A DNA stretch of 64,000 nt from UMGS1519 sp050951095 (GTDB taxonomy: Bacteria > Actinomycetota > Coriobacteriia > Coriobacteriales > Eggerthellaceae). The stretch lies in assembly GCA_050951095.1 (NCBI GenBank), contig JBMNIQ010000005.1:1-64000 (forward strand). The letters are read 5' to 3'. The translations under genes and the position numbers were made by a program. The notes beneath the pieces were generated by a model. The model made no database searches. It saw nothing but the letters and a program-made list of their open reading frames with translations, and was not told the DNA's origin. How positions within the stretch are numbered: position 1 is the first letter of the stretch; the number at the start of each line of letters is the position of its first letter. Shown piece by piece: positions 1 through 8,939 of this stretch.

Positions 1-330
1 CGTGCGGGCGCGGTTCGCATTGTGCAATTCCGCCGTGCGGTCCGCGCTATGCGGTTCCGGCATGCGGTCGGTCCTGTGGGGATTCGGCGAGCGGTCGGTC
101 CTGTGCGGTGCCGCCGCCTGTTCGTGCGTTCGGTCGGCAGGATGGGCCCGGCGGGCGGATTCGCCGGCAGCGCGTTTCGAAGGATTGCGCCTCTCCGGCA
201 GCGGCGCTCCCGCCAATTGCAGCGTCCTGGCAGCGGGCCGGGGCCGGCTGCTGCGGGCGGAGTCGTCCGAGGGCGTGCGCGTATCGGCGTCCTTCGGAAT
301 GTGTCCAGTGCTGTCGAATGGACTGCTCAT
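1..330 (-). CDS. Partial ORF with nine-residue repeats, cut by the left edge
   Basis: An open frame starts with ATG at 330 on the minus strand and runs without a stop off the left edge (110 codons seen). A purine-rich stretch (GAAAGAGAG) sits just upstream and could be the ribosome site. The visible part is rich in Arg, Pro, Ala, Asp and Ser and has no membrane segment. From about codon 74 it carries nine-residue repeats of the form PHRTDRxPx, encoded by degenerate 27-bp units at about 1-110. Composition resembles the disordered N-terminus of the DHHW protein at 50569-52686, so this may be the cytoplasmic tail of a membrane or envelope protein. The function is not recognised. The opposite strand is also open here but reads as Cys/Arg noise. 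Confidence 0.5.
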   Translation of the reverse strand, partial: MSSPFDSTGHIPKDADTRTPSDDSARSSRPRPAARTLQLAGAPLPERRNPSKRAAGESARRAHPADRTHEQAAAPHRTDRSPNPHRTDRMPEPHSADRTAELHNANRART

Positions 331-540
331 CGACTCTCTTTCGGCATGGTGCGGTGTTGCCCCATCCGTTGCGGACGAACGGGACGGAATGAATGGTGCG
401 ATTGCCGGGCGGCGGGATGAGGCCGCCTCCTGATACAGAAAGTATACCCGTTTCAACTCCGATGCTCTGCCATGCGAATGTAAAGTGCTGATTGCATGGC
501 GCCGCGTGGCAGATGCCGGATGCCGGTGCGGCGCGAGGCC

Positions 541-1659
541 CTACGAAGCGGCGACGTGCGCTAGCTCGGACAGCACGGCCGGAACATCTATCTCCTGCGG
601 GCAGTGCTTTGTGCAGGCGCCGCATTGGATGCAATCCGCCGGCCCGCGGCCGGCCGGATAGTGCGCAATCTCTGCGGCATCGAAGGCCCCGCCGGGTGCC
701 TTGTAGCGGTTGTATGCCTCCATCAGGGCGGGGATGTCTATGTGCTTCGGGCAGGAATCGCAGCAGTAGCGGCAGGCGGTGCACGGCACGGCCATCGTGT
801 CCGCCAGTGCGCCGCACGCATGCATGAGCGTGTCGCTTTCTGCCTGCGTCAGCGCCGGCGCGCAGAATGTGGCCGCATTGTCCCGCATCTGATCCAGCGT
901 GGACATGCCGCTCAGCACCACGGCTACGTTGTCCAGGCCCTTCACCCAGCGCAGCGCCCAGCTGGCAGGCGTCCAGTCGGGGTGCATGCGCTCCAGCGGC
1001 TTCGCCATATTCGCCGGAAGCTTCGCCAGCTTGCCGCCGCGCACGGGTTCCATGACCACGATGGGCAGGCCGGCGCCCGTGGCGATGTCGTATTGCTGCC
1101 GGGCCGTGCCGAACGCCCAATCGTAGTAGTTGATCTGCAGCTGCACGAAGTCCCACGGCGCCTTGCCGATGAACCCCCGCAGCGTATCCAGGCCGGCATG
1201 CGACGAGAAGCCCAGGTGCCTGATGCGCCCGAGCGCCTTCTGCTCCAGGAAATACTCGATGGCTCCGCGCTTCTCGTAGCCGTTCGCCGTGGCGTTCATG
1301 ACGGAATGGATGAGGTAGTAGTCCACATAGTCCGTCTGCAGGCGTTCCAGCTGGTTCGCGAACACCTTCCGGTAGTTCGGGAAGCCCGTGCCGAAATACT
1401 TCGTGGCAATGTGGTACGAATCGCGCGGATACTTCTGCAGGGCCTTTCCCAGGAACTTCTCGGATTGCCCGGCATGGTAGATGTAGGCCGTGTCGTAATA
1501 GTTCACGCCGTGCGCCATGGCGTAGTCGATGATCTCCTGCGCCGCACCGTAGTCGACGCGGCCGAACCGAGTGGGCAGGCGCATGCATCCCATGCCCAGG
1601 CGCGAGAGCGGTTCTCCCGGGACGATCTGGCGGTATTCCATGGAACGTGCATCGGCCAT
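541..1659 (-). CDS. Aldo/keto reductase with C-terminal ferredoxin domain
   Basis: The protein has 372 residues. Residues about 10-290 are an aldo/keto reductase barrel, with the N-terminal RLGMGCMRLP signature, a YYDTAYIY segment holding the usual catalytic Asp/Tyr, and a conserved Lys in HIATKYFG. The C-terminal 85 residues carry two ferredoxin-like cysteine sets (CTACRYCCDSCP and CIQCGACTKHCP), consistent with two [4Fe-4S] clusters. This architecture is common in anaerobes and suggests electron transfer between a ferredoxin-type carrier and a carbonyl or related substrate; the substrate cannot be told. The start at 1659 has GGAGG seven bases upstream. No signal peptide, so cytoplasmic. Confidence 0.9.
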   Translation of the reverse strand: MADARSMEYRQIVPGEPLSRLGMGCMRLPTRFGRVDYGAAQEIIDYAMAHGVNYYDTAYIYHAGQSEKFLGKALQKYPRDSYHIATKYFGTGFPNYRKVFANQLERLQTDYVDYYLIHSVMNATANGYEKRGAIEYFLEQKALGRIRHLGFSSHAGLDTLRGFIGKAPWDFVQLQINYYDWAFGTARQQYDIATGAGLPIVVMEPVRGGKLAKLPANMAKPLERMHPDWTPASWALRWVKGLDNVAVVLSGMSTLDQMRDNAATFCAPALTQAESDTLMHACGALADTMAVPCTACRYCCDSCPKHIDIPALMEAYNRYKAPGGAFDAAEIAHYPAGRGPADCIQCGACTKHCPQEIDVPAVLSELAHVAAS

Positions 1660-1752
1660 AGCTGCCTCCTCTGCGCAGTACGCGACGATTGCGCGGCGTT
1701 TGCTTGCATTTCATGGTAGGGGATATCGGCTGTGTGCGCGGTCGGAGCCGTG

Positions 1753-1794
1753 AAAAACGAACGAAACCCCGCTGCTTGATTGCAGCAGGGTTTC
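1753..1794 (-). terminator. Rho-independent terminator of the radical SAM gene
   Basis: A stem of GAAACCC paired with GGGTTTC plus GCTGC/GCAGC, with a TTGATT loop, lies at 1763-1794. On the minus strand it is followed by a five-T run at 1753-1757. It sits 55 bases past the stop of the radical SAM gene and separates it from the aldo/keto reductase. Confidence 0.8.
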
Positions 1795-1848
1795 GCACTA
1801 TGCCCGCGGCTTGCGCCGGATGCGGGCGTTATCGTTCGCAGGGAACGG

Positions 1849-3327
1849 CTACTTCGCCGCGGCCTCGGCCTTCTCGTTCTCGACCTCGTCCTCGTTCGCG
1901 ATGATCTTCGCCTTCGCGTCGACGCTGACCTGGGACATGGCGTCCATGTAGATCTTCTTGCCGGACGGATGCTCCTGCAGCCACAGCTCCTTCGCCACAG
2001 GCGCCCAAGCGTGGGCGTACGGCGTGGTGCGGGCGCACAGCTCTTCGGCCGTCTCGGGCGTCACGTACTCGGTGCTGTGTGCGTCGGCCTCCTTGACGAT
2101 CTCCGGTAGGATCTCCGGATTCTCCAGCATGGGGCAGGGCTGCAGCAGGTTGTCGTTCCACGGCCAGTGCTTGCGGTATGCCTGGAACAGCGGCTGCTGC
2201 AGGCACTCCAGCAGGCTCTTCTCCTTGATGTTCGCGGTGGAGTAGTGGATGAACACGCAGGGCTCCACGTCGCCGCGGGCGTTGATGTGGCAGTACACAC
2301 GGCCGCCGGCAATGCAGCCGCCCACGTATTCGCCGTCGTTCTGGAAGTCCATGGCGAAGATCTTCTTGCCGCCTTCGATGCCGCGGACTTCGCGGATGCG
2401 GTCCTTCATATACGTGCGCTGCTCGATGGTGGGCATCAGGTCGGCGTCTGCGCCGGCTCCGACGGGCATGTAGTGGAAGTACCAGATGAAGCGGCAGCCC
2501 TTGTCGATGATCATGTCCAGGTACTCATCGGAGCTGACGGTCTCCACGTTGTTGCGGGTGTAGGCAACGGAGATGCCGTAGACCAGGCCGTGTGCGCGCA
2601 GCTTGTCCAGCGCGGCCATGACCTCGTTGAACGAGCCGTCGCCGCGGCGGCCGTCGTTCGAATCCTCGAAGCCCTCCAGCGAGATGGAGAACGTGATGTT
2701 GCCCAGCTCGCGGACCTTCTCGCAGAATTCGTCGTCAATCAGGCTGGCGTTCGTGAAGATGTTGAACACGCTGTGGTTGTGGACCTCGGCCAGCTTCAGG
2801 ATGTCCTTCTTGCGGACCAGCGGCTCGCCGCCGGTGAGCATGAACATATGCGTGCCCAGATCCTCGGCCTCGTTCAGCATCTTGTCCATCTGGTCGTAGG
2901 ACAGGTTCAGGGCGTTCTCGTAGTCGGCGGCCCAGCAGCCCACGCAATGCTTGTTGCAGGCGCTGGTGGGGTCGAACAGGATGATCCACGGAACGTTGCA
3001 CTGGTACTTCTCGGCGTTGACGGTGGTCTCGCGCAGGCCGCGGAAGGCCGCCTCGTAACCGCCGTTCAGGATCAGCGTCTTCAGGACGTGCGGATCAACC
3101 TCGTCGATCAGCTGGAACAGGAACTCTTCCCACTTGGAACCCGGGTGCAGGCCCGCGCGAAGGCCGCGCGTCACACCGGGGGAGGTGTCTTTCAGCAGCT
3201 TGCCGGCCAAGTCAATGAACTGGTCGATGCGCTTTTCGCGCTCGCTTCCGGACGCTGCATGGATGATCGCGTCCAGTGCCACGCTGAACGCCTTGCGCTC
3301 TGCCGCGTGTGCGATTTTCGATTGCAT
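1849..3327 (-). CDS. Radical SAM protein with SPASM-like C-terminus
   Basis: The protein has 492 residues from the start used here. A CNKHCVGC motif (CX3CX2C) at about residue 125 binds the radical-SAM [4Fe-4S] cluster, followed by the glycine-rich MLTGGEPL segment for S-adenosylmethionine. Further cysteines between about 330 and 410 (GGCIAGG, VYCHINARGD, EPCVF, LLEC, QPCP) resemble a SPASM or twitch auxiliary-cluster region. The N-terminal 110 residues are helical and not recognised. The ATG at 3327 is preferred over one ten codons earlier because AAGGA lies seven bases upstream of it. Transcribed alone, with its own terminator and a palindromic operator upstream. The substrate is unknown; peptide or cofactor maturation are possibilities. 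Confidence 0.85.
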   Translation of the reverse strand: MQSKIAHAAERKAFSVALDAIIHAASGSEREKRIDQFIDLAGKLLKDTSPGVTRGLRAGLHPGSKWEEFLFQLIDEVDPHVLKTLILNGGYEAAFRGLRETTVNAEKYQCNVPWIILFDPTSACNKHCVGCWAADYENALNLSYDQMDKMLNEAEDLGTHMFMLTGGEPLVRKKDILKLAEVHNHSVFNIFTNASLIDDEFCEKVRELGNITFSISLEGFEDSNDGRRGDGSFNEVMAALDKLRAHGLVYGISVAYTRNNVETVSSDEYLDMIIDKGCRFIWYFHYMPVGAGADADLMPTIEQRTYMKDRIREVRGIEGGKKIFAMDFQNDGEYVGGCIAGGRVYCHINARGDVEPCVFIHYSTANIKEKSLLECLQQPLFQAYRKHWPWNDNLLQPCPMLENPEILPEIVKEADAHSTEYVTPETAEELCARTTPYAHAWAPVAKELWLQEHPSGKKIYMDAMSQVSVDAKAKIIANEDEVENEKAEAAAK

Positions 3328-3433
3328 ATGCACTTCCTTCTTGGTTCTCCAAACCATCGGACCGACGGGCGGTCGCGGTGGCTCCCTTGCATTTGCGCTT
3401 GGAATTCGACGGCTAATTGTGCCACGTTTGATT

Positions 3434-3450
3434 TAACCTGAATCAGGTTA
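3434..3450. promoter_or_regulatory. 17-bp perfect palindrome, likely operator
   Basis: TAACCTGA-A-TCAGGTTA is a perfect dyad with a single-base centre. It lies in the 327-bp gap between the divergent radical SAM gene (start 3327) and GNAT gene (start 3655), 107 bp upstream of the former. The gap is locally AT-rich. No strong sigma-70 promoter was identified, and nothing else in the gap could be supported. The binding protein is unknown. Confidence 0.5.
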
Positions 3451-3654
3451 CTGCAAAAAGCACACAGCCGTTAGATGTTTTTATTTACAGTTCAGCATCA
3501 AAACGATAACAGATCGAACTCGGTGCGACCGCTATCGGTACGCCCGATGACCTCATTAAACGCAAAATATGGCATTTGCCGCATATTGCCGCGTAAGGGT
3601 ATGGTTGGCGTGCCGAACGAACGACGGTCTTTACGGAAAGGAGGCGCAGGCCCC

Positions 3655-4269
3655 ATGGCGAAGACCCCCATTTCCCTTCGCGCCGCAACGGCGGCGGATG
3701 CGCCCCGTATCCGGGCCATTTACGAGCCGTATGTGCGCGAAACGGCCATCACGTTCGAATACACGGTGCCGGATGTCCGGGAATTCGCGGACCGCATATC
3801 CCGCACGCGGGAAACGTATCCGTACCTTGTGGCCGAGGATCCGGGCACGGGGAAGATGCTGGGCTATGCGTATGCCGGGCCGTTCAGTGCGCGCCGCGCG
3901 TACGACTGGGCGGTGGAGACGTCCATCTACGTGCGGCGCGACGTGCGCGGCAAGGGCACGGGCAGGGCGCTGTATGCGGCATTGGAGCGCGTGCTCCGTG
4001 CGCAGGGCTTCGTGGCCATGTACGCGTGCATCGCGTATCCGCCGGACGGGGTGGAAGACGTGTACCTGACGGGTGCCAGCGTCGCGTTCCACGAGCATCT
4101 GGGCTTTCACGTGGCGGGCACGTTTCGCAGATGCGCTTGCAAGTTCGGCCGGTGGTACGACATGGTGTGGATGGAGCGCTCCATCGCACCCCGCGTGCCG
4201 CAGCAGCCGGATGCGGTTCCGTTCCCGCAGATGGCCGATGCCCTGCCGCGGCTGCTGAACGGCGAATAG
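3655..4269 (+). CDS. GNAT-family N-acetyltransferase (phosphinothricin acetyltransferase-like)
   Basis: The protein has 204 residues from the ATG at 3655, which has AAAGGAGG nine bases upstream; longer in-frame extensions lack such a site. The N-terminus (IRAIYEPYVRETAITFEY) and the acetyl-CoA-binding segment (YVRRDVRGKGTGRALYAALE, with R/Q-x-x-G-x-G/A) match the Pat/Bar-like branch of GNAT enzymes, which acetylate glutamate analogues or certain amino acids. The last 30 residues extend past the normal fold. A short gap (13 bases) precedes the GIY-YIG gene, so the two may be co-transcribed. The substrate is inferred only at family level. Confidence 0.88.
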   Translation: MAKTPISLRAATAADAPRIRAIYEPYVRETAITFEYTVPDVREFADRISRTRETYPYLVAEDPGTGKMLGYAYAGPFSARRAYDWAVETSIYVRRDVRGKGTGRALYAALERVLRAQGFVAMYACIAYPPDGVEDVYLTGASVAFHEHLGFHVAGTFRRCACKFGRWYDMVWMERSIAPRVPQQPDAVPFPQMADALPRLLNGE

Positions 4270-4282
4270 CGGGCGGTTTCGC

Positions 4283-4741
4283 ATGTGCGGGCAGGCAGGC
4301 GGCGAAGAGCGCCTCTACTATATGTATGTGGCGGCATGCGCGGACGGGACGCTGTACACGGGGTACGCGCGGGACGTGCACGCGCGGATCGCGCAGCACA
4401 ACGCGGGCACGGGCGCGAAATACACGCGCTCGCGCAGGCCCGTGCGGCTGGCGGCATGCGCGGTGTTCGCCACGCAGCATGAGGCGCTCAGCGCCGAATT
4501 CCGCTTCAAGCGCCTGACGCGGGCGCAGAAGCTCGCGCTCATGGCGCGGGCGGCGTCCGAAGACGATGCGGCCGGTGCTGCCGCCGCCGAGGACGGCGAA
4601 TGGCCCGATGCGCGCGCCCGTGCGTTCGCGCGCGTCCTGTCCGAGGCGTTCCCGCTGCAGCCCGACCCAGACGCCCCGGCAGCCCCGGCACCGGCATCGG
4701 CTTCCGATCAGACCGACGGAGCGTGCCCGGCCGGTGACTGA
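4283..4741 (+). CDS. GIY-YIG domain protein (YhbQ-like)
   Basis: The protein has 152 residues. The GIY-YIG nuclease fold occupies about residues 10-90: YYMYVAACADGTLYTGYARDV contains the paired tyrosine motifs, followed by a conserved Arg and an HN(A)GTGAKYTR segment typical of the single-domain UPF0213/YhbQ group. These proteins are small DNA-structure-associated nucleases of uncertain role. The C-terminal 60 residues are an Ala/Pro/Asp-rich tail with no recognisable domain. There is no clear ribosome site, and translation may be coupled to the upstream GNAT gene. The 3' end overlaps the convergent GH2 gene by 34 bases. Confidence 0.85.
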   Translation: MCGQAGGEERLYYMYVAACADGTLYTGYARDVHARIAQHNAGTGAKYTRSRRPVRLAACAVFATQHEALSAEFRFKRLTRAQKLALMARAASEDDAAGAAAAEDGEWPDARARAFARVLSEAFPLQPDPDAPAAPAPASASDQTDGACPAGD

Positions 4742-6714
4742 GGCTCGTTCGCGCCTGCTGCCGGGGGATCCGCCTGCAGCTTGTTCACGCGCCTATCGCA
4801 CGTCAGCAGGCCGTTCGTCTCCTCCTGCACATCGGAAAGCTGCGTGAACACGAAGCCGGCCAGCCCCTCGTTCTCCAGAGCGTCGGCCTTCGCAAGCGCC
4901 ACGTGCACGGCCTCCTGCCAGTCCGCCAGCCGTTCGAACGTCTCGTAGCCGTACGAGCGCGCCCGCTGGCAATGGCCCTCCACGGACCACGTCAGGCCGC
5001 CGAATTCCGAGATGACGAACGCCCGCGCGCACGAGCGGACGGCGCTGCCGTCCACGGTCGCGGCGCCCTTCGACCCGGCCGGGTCCTTCCAGACGGCCAG
5101 CGGGCGGAAGTAGTTGTGCACGCTGAAGAAATCGCCCGCGCCCTGGTCGTACCAGCCGCTGGCGGCGCTGATGGGGCGCGTGGGGTCCGTCCTGCGCACG
5201 GCGTCCACGGCGCGGCGCGATTCGAACTGCCCCCAGCCCTCGTTGAACAGCGTCCAGCCGATGACGCACGGATGGCTGCGTAGATGCCGCACCAGGCCGA
5301 GCGCGGTGGACGTCCATTCGCGCCGGTACTCGGGATCGTCCGCCGCCAGCTTGTCGTACCATTCCGGCAGGTCGTCCGGATGCTTGTTCCAGCTGCCGCG
5401 GAACAGCGTGGGCCGGTGGCTGGTCAGCCAGTCGTCGTACGGCCCGCCGCCCGACACCATGTCCTGCCATACCAGCATGCCGATGCGGTCGCAATGGAAG
5501 TACCAGCGGTCGCTTTCGCGCTTGATGTGCTTGCGCAGCAGGTTGAAGCCCAGGTCCTTCATGGTGCGGATGTCGAATTCCAGTGCGGCATCGGAAGGGG
5601 CCGTCATCAGGCCGTCCGGCCAATAGCCCTGGTCCAGCACGCCGCGCACGAACAGCGGCTCGTGGTTCAGCATGATCCGCGGCACACCCTGCGCGTCCGC
5701 CGCTATCTCCACCGTGCGGAACGCGCAGTAGCTTTCCACCACGTCCGCGCCGTAATGGAACTCCAGGCGGTACAGGTACGGGCTGTCGGGGCTCCACAGG
5801 TTCGGGTCGCGCACCTGCAGCGTCATCGTGCGCGTCGTGGCGGGGTTCGCGGCGGGTGACGCCTCGACGGGCGTGCGCTTCATGGCCACGAGTTCGCCCT
5901 GCTCGTCGAAGATGCGCACGGTCAGCGTCTCGCCGCCGCAGCTGAGGCGGTTCACAAGCGTCACGGTGCCCGCATCCGCATCGCATTTGATGGACGTGCC
6001 CGCAATGTGGCGCGTGGGCACGGCTTCCAGCCAGACGCTCTGCCAGATGCCGCTCTGCGCCGTGTACCAGATGTCGCCGGCTTCCAGCTTCTGCTTGCCG
6101 CGCAGCTGCGTGCCGCGGTCGCTGGGGTCCCAGACGCACAGCGCCAGCACGTTCTCGCCGGCATGCAGCACGTCCGTCAAGTCCAGCGCGAACGGCAGGT
6201 AGCCGCCGCGATGCGCGCAGACGCGCGTGCCGTTCACCAGCAGCGAGCAGGCGTAGTCCACGGCTTCGAAATGGAGTATCAGGCGGAAGCCGGAGGCATC
6301 CGCGCCGGGCCCTCCGTCCAGGTCGGGCGCCTGTTCGCGCTCCGGCAGCACGACGCGGCGGCGGTACCACAGCAGCTCGTTCGGCTGCGTCTGCCGGTCT
6401 ACGCCCGACAGCAGCGCCTCGGGCGAGAACGGCACCAGTATGCGGCCGTCGAACCGCTCCGGCGGCAGGGAGGAATCCCACGTGCGCCGCGCCTGCTCCA
6501 GGCTGCCCGCATCCACGACGGCGTATTCCCACCACCCGTTCAGGCTGGTGAAGCTCTTGCGCGCGAACTGCGGATGAGGATGCTCCGGCAGGATGTCGCG
6601 GCCCGGCACGTCGCCGTCCACGATGCGCTGGCCCCAGGGCGTGGTCAGGGGAAGGAGCGGCTCCTGCTCGTGCTTGCGTGGTTTGCTTGCCATTACTCGC
6701 TTGATGTCCAGCAT
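4708..6714 (-). CDS. Glycoside hydrolase family 2 protein
   Basis: The protein has 668 residues with the GH2 order: a sugar-binding jelly roll (about 40-230), an immunoglobulin-like sandwich (230-340) and a TIM barrel (340-640). The barrel shows the acid/base Glu in WTLFNEGWGQF and the nucleophile Glu in VISEFGGL. GH2 enzymes are retaining beta-galactosidases, beta-glucuronidases or beta-mannosidases; which activity applies here cannot be decided. There is no signal peptide, so it acts on imported or small substrates in the cytoplasm. Start at 6714 follows GAGGAG by seven bases. It ends inside the convergent GIY-YIG gene. Confidence 0.9.
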   Translation of the reverse strand: MLDIKRVMASKPRKHEQEPLLPLTTPWGQRIVDGDVPGRDILPEHPHPQFARKSFTSLNGWWEYAVVDAGSLEQARRTWDSSLPPERFDGRILVPFSPEALLSGVDRQTQPNELLWYRRRVVLPEREQAPDLDGGPGADASGFRLILHFEAVDYACSLLVNGTRVCAHRGGYLPFALDLTDVLHAGENVLALCVWDPSDRGTQLRGKQKLEAGDIWYTAQSGIWQSVWLEAVPTRHIAGTSIKCDADAGTVTLVNRLSCGGETLTVRIFDEQGELVAMKRTPVEASPAANPATTRTMTLQVRDPNLWSPDSPYLYRLEFHYGADVVESYCAFRTVEIAADAQGVPRIMLNHEPLFVRGVLDQGYWPDGLMTAPSDAALEFDIRTMKDLGFNLLRKHIKRESDRWYFHCDRIGMLVWQDMVSGGGPYDDWLTSHRPTLFRGSWNKHPDDLPEWYDKLAADDPEYRREWTSTALGLVRHLRSHPCVIGWTLFNEGWGQFESRRAVDAVRRTDPTRPISAASGWYDQGAGDFFSVHNYFRPLAVWKDPAGSKGAATVDGSAVRSCARAFVISEFGGLTWSVEGHCQRARSYGYETFERLADWQEAVHVALAKADALENEGLAGFVFTQLSDVQEETNGLLTCDRRVNKLQADPPAAGANEPQSPAGHAPSV

Positions 6715-6796
6715 GTGCGCGCTCCTCGGTATCGATGCGGTTTCGTTCCTCTGCGGCTCCAGTCTATCGGACGCGGTTCTTCCTGCTGTCCCGATT

Positions 6797-7762
6797 CTAG
6801 TTCAGATGGTCGTTCTGCGCAGGGCGGGCCGTGCACCGACGCTGCCAGGACGGGTCGGCGGCGATCTCCGCGAACCATTTTGCGTACAGGTCGGGGCGCC
6901 AATCCGGGCGGCCGGTGAGCGGGTTCGTCTCGAACACGCGCAGGTTCCAGCTGTCCTGCCGTTCCACGGCGGACAGATCCAGCGAGGCCATGCGCAGCCC
7001 GGCCTCGCGTTCCACGTCCTCGCTGAACGGCACGCCTGCAAGGTAGGCGATGCCGTTGCGCGGCCCCAGCGGGCCGATGATGTGGCTCTGTCCGGCGAAC
7101 GTGCTGGTCAGATCCTTGCCCTGCAGGTTTGCGGTGGCCACGTACAGGTTCCCGCGCAGGCACGTGACCTCGATCTTCTCGCGGAACACGTCGGCGGCCG
7201 AAAGCGCCCAGCCGGCGGCCGTGGGATTCAAAAACAGCCGCGCGCCCTTCGCCTTCGCGTACATGACCATCTCCGGGAAACTGTACAGGTCGTAGCAGAT
7301 GCCCAGGCCGATGGGTCCCCACGGCGTGTCGAACACGCAGGGCTCATCGCCGGCTGAGGCCCATTCGCTCTCGCGGCCGAACGGGTGGATCTTGCGGTAC
7401 GTGCCCACGATCCCGTCCGGGCTCACGATGCAGGCGGCGTTGTAGATGCGCGTGCCGTCGGGCGCGTCGACGCGCTCCGGCAGGCCGAACACCGTCCAGA
7501 TGCCGCAGGCCCGTGCCGTCTCCGCAACGGCCGTGCTCGCCGGCCCGGGCACGGGTTCCGCCAGGCGCACCTGCATCTTCTCGGCGAACGGCGTCCCGAC
7601 GGGATCGTCGTAGCCGGTCAGGCACAGCTCCGGCAGCACGAGCAGGTCCGCGCCCGCTTCGGCCGCCTGCTGCTGGCAGTCTCGGATTCGCCCCACGTTC
7701 GCCTGCGCGTCTCCCCAGACGGGCGGGAAGTTCCCCACGGCCACGGTGATGCGGTTGTCCAT
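6797..7762 (-). CDS. Carbon-nitrogen hydrolase (nitrilase superfamily)
   Basis: The protein has 321 residues. The catalytic Glu-Lys-Cys triad of the nitrilase superfamily is visible in LPELCLTGY, TYRKIHPF and GLGICYDLYSFPE. These cytoplasmic enzymes hydrolyse amides, carbamoyl compounds or nitriles. The branch resembles amidase-like members rather than the NAD synthetase domain. The ATG at 7762 is chosen because GAGGAG lies seven bases upstream; the ATG at 7768 is almost on top of that site. It is followed by the GH2 gene after 82 bases and preceded by the AEC permease after 93, so the three may form a loose transcription unit. Confidence 0.88.
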   Translation of the reverse strand: MDNRITVAVGNFPPVWGDAQANVGRIRDCQQQAAEAGADLLVLPELCLTGYDDPVGTPFAEKMQVRLAEPVPGPASTAVAETARACGIWTVFGLPERVDAPDGTRIYNAACIVSPDGIVGTYRKIHPFGRESEWASAGDEPCVFDTPWGPIGLGICYDLYSFPEMVMYAKAKGARLFLNPTAAGWALSAADVFREKIEVTCLRGNLYVATANLQGKDLTSTFAGQSHIIGPLGPRNGIAYLAGVPFSEDVEREAGLRMASLDLSAVERQDSWNLRVFETNPLTGRPDWRPDLYAKWFAEIAADPSWQRRCTARPAQNDHLN

Positions 7763-7855
7763 GCACATGCTCCTCTCCGTTCGCTTCCGTTCCTGCGGCG
7801 CACCTTTGCACCGGCGCGCCCGATGCACGCCTGCCGCGCCGGTGCTGCGCCGCGC

Positions 7856-8803
7856 CTAGATCGGCACCAGGCTCGTGAATATGAGCACCCACAAGAACAG
7901 CGTGATGATGGACACGCCGGACGACACCGCCACCAGCTCGCCTGCCAGCGTGCCGTCGCCGCCCATGTTCTCCGCCATGGGGTACGATGCGCTGGCGATG
8001 GGCGCGGCGAACATGACCAGCAGCAGGAAGCGCTCCACGGGCGCAAGGCCCAGCGGCAGCACGCTGAACACGATGAGCGAGATGGCCGGCAGCACGGCCA
8101 TCTTCACGGTCAGGACGGGCACCAGGTAGTGCATGTTCGCCTTCGTCTCGTTCAGGCGGATGGTACCGCCCAGCGCGATGAGCGCCAGCGGGATGGCCAG
8201 GTTCGCAAGCGCGATGACGGGGCTTTCGATGCATTCCGGCAGCCTGATCTGCAGGAAGTAGAACGCGAAGCCGGTCAGGAAGCCCAGGATGAGCGGGTTC
8301 TTCACCACGCTCAGGGCCAGGCGCCCGGGCGACGGCGATGTGCCGTGGTAGTACTCCAGGATGATGACGGCCAGCACGTTGTACGTGGGGACCACGATGG
8401 ATACCAGCAGCGCGCTGGGCACCAGGCTGCCGGCGCCGAACACGCTTTCCGTCAGCGGCATGGCGAAGAACACGATGTTCGTGCGGTAGATGGCCTGGAT
8501 GATCACGCCGCGCTTGCTGTCTTCGGGCTCCAGCCGCGGCACGATGAGCAGCAGCCCGGCCACCACCACGGCGAGCGCGATGAGCGCGCAGGCGATGAAC
8601 AGCCAGTTGATCTGCAGGTCGCGGCCTTCCAGCTGGTAGATGCAGTAGAACATCATGGGCGGGAAGAACGCCTTGAACGAAACGGTGTTCAGGCGGCGCA
8701 GGAACAGCACGTCCACCCATCCCAACCGGCGCATGAGCCACCCCAGGCCCATGTAGATGAGGAAGGGCGTGACGGAGGCGACGGCAACGGAGAGGCTGTT
8801 CAT
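7856..8803 (-). CDS. AEC-family transporter (auxin efflux carrier-like)
   Basis: The protein has 315 residues with about ten hydrophobic segments in two halves, the AEC/MTP pattern. Helix-breaking segments typical of the family are visible (NLAIPLALIALGGTI in the second half, NIVFFAMPLTESVFG in the first). Bacterial AEC carriers move malate, malonate or other carboxylates, or amino-acid-like anions; the substrate is not determinable. Start at 8803 has GGAG seven bases upstream. Possibly co-transcribed with the downstream nitrilase-family hydrolase, whose substrate it could carry (inference). Confidence 0.85.
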   Translation of the reverse strand: MNSLSVAVASVTPFLIYMGLGWLMRRLGWVDVLFLRRLNTVSFKAFFPPMMFYCIYQLEGRDLQINWLFIACALIALAVVVAGLLLIVPRLEPEDSKRGVIIQAIYRTNIVFFAMPLTESVFGAGSLVPSALLVSIVVPTYNVLAVIILEYYHGTSPSPGRLALSVVKNPLILGFLTGFAFYFLQIRLPECIESPVIALANLAIPLALIALGGTIRLNETKANMHYLVPVLTVKMAVLPAISLIVFSVLPLGLAPVERFLLLVMFAAPIASASYPMAENMGGDGTLAGELVAVSSGVSIITLFLWVLIFTSLVPI

Positions 8804-8939
8804 CGGAGTGCTCCGGCGGCAGCGCGGCCCCGGGTGCCCGCCGATGCGGGCAGCGCGGAGGGCTGCAGGTATGTCAGATGGTTTCGCATGTGACCAGAGT
8901 ACGCCTATCGGCGCCGGTTAGCGCGGATAGGCCGCAATC

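Noticed and set aside
1..110. CRISPR array at the left edge
   Set aside because: The 27-bp units are contiguous, degenerate and in frame, with no unique spacers.
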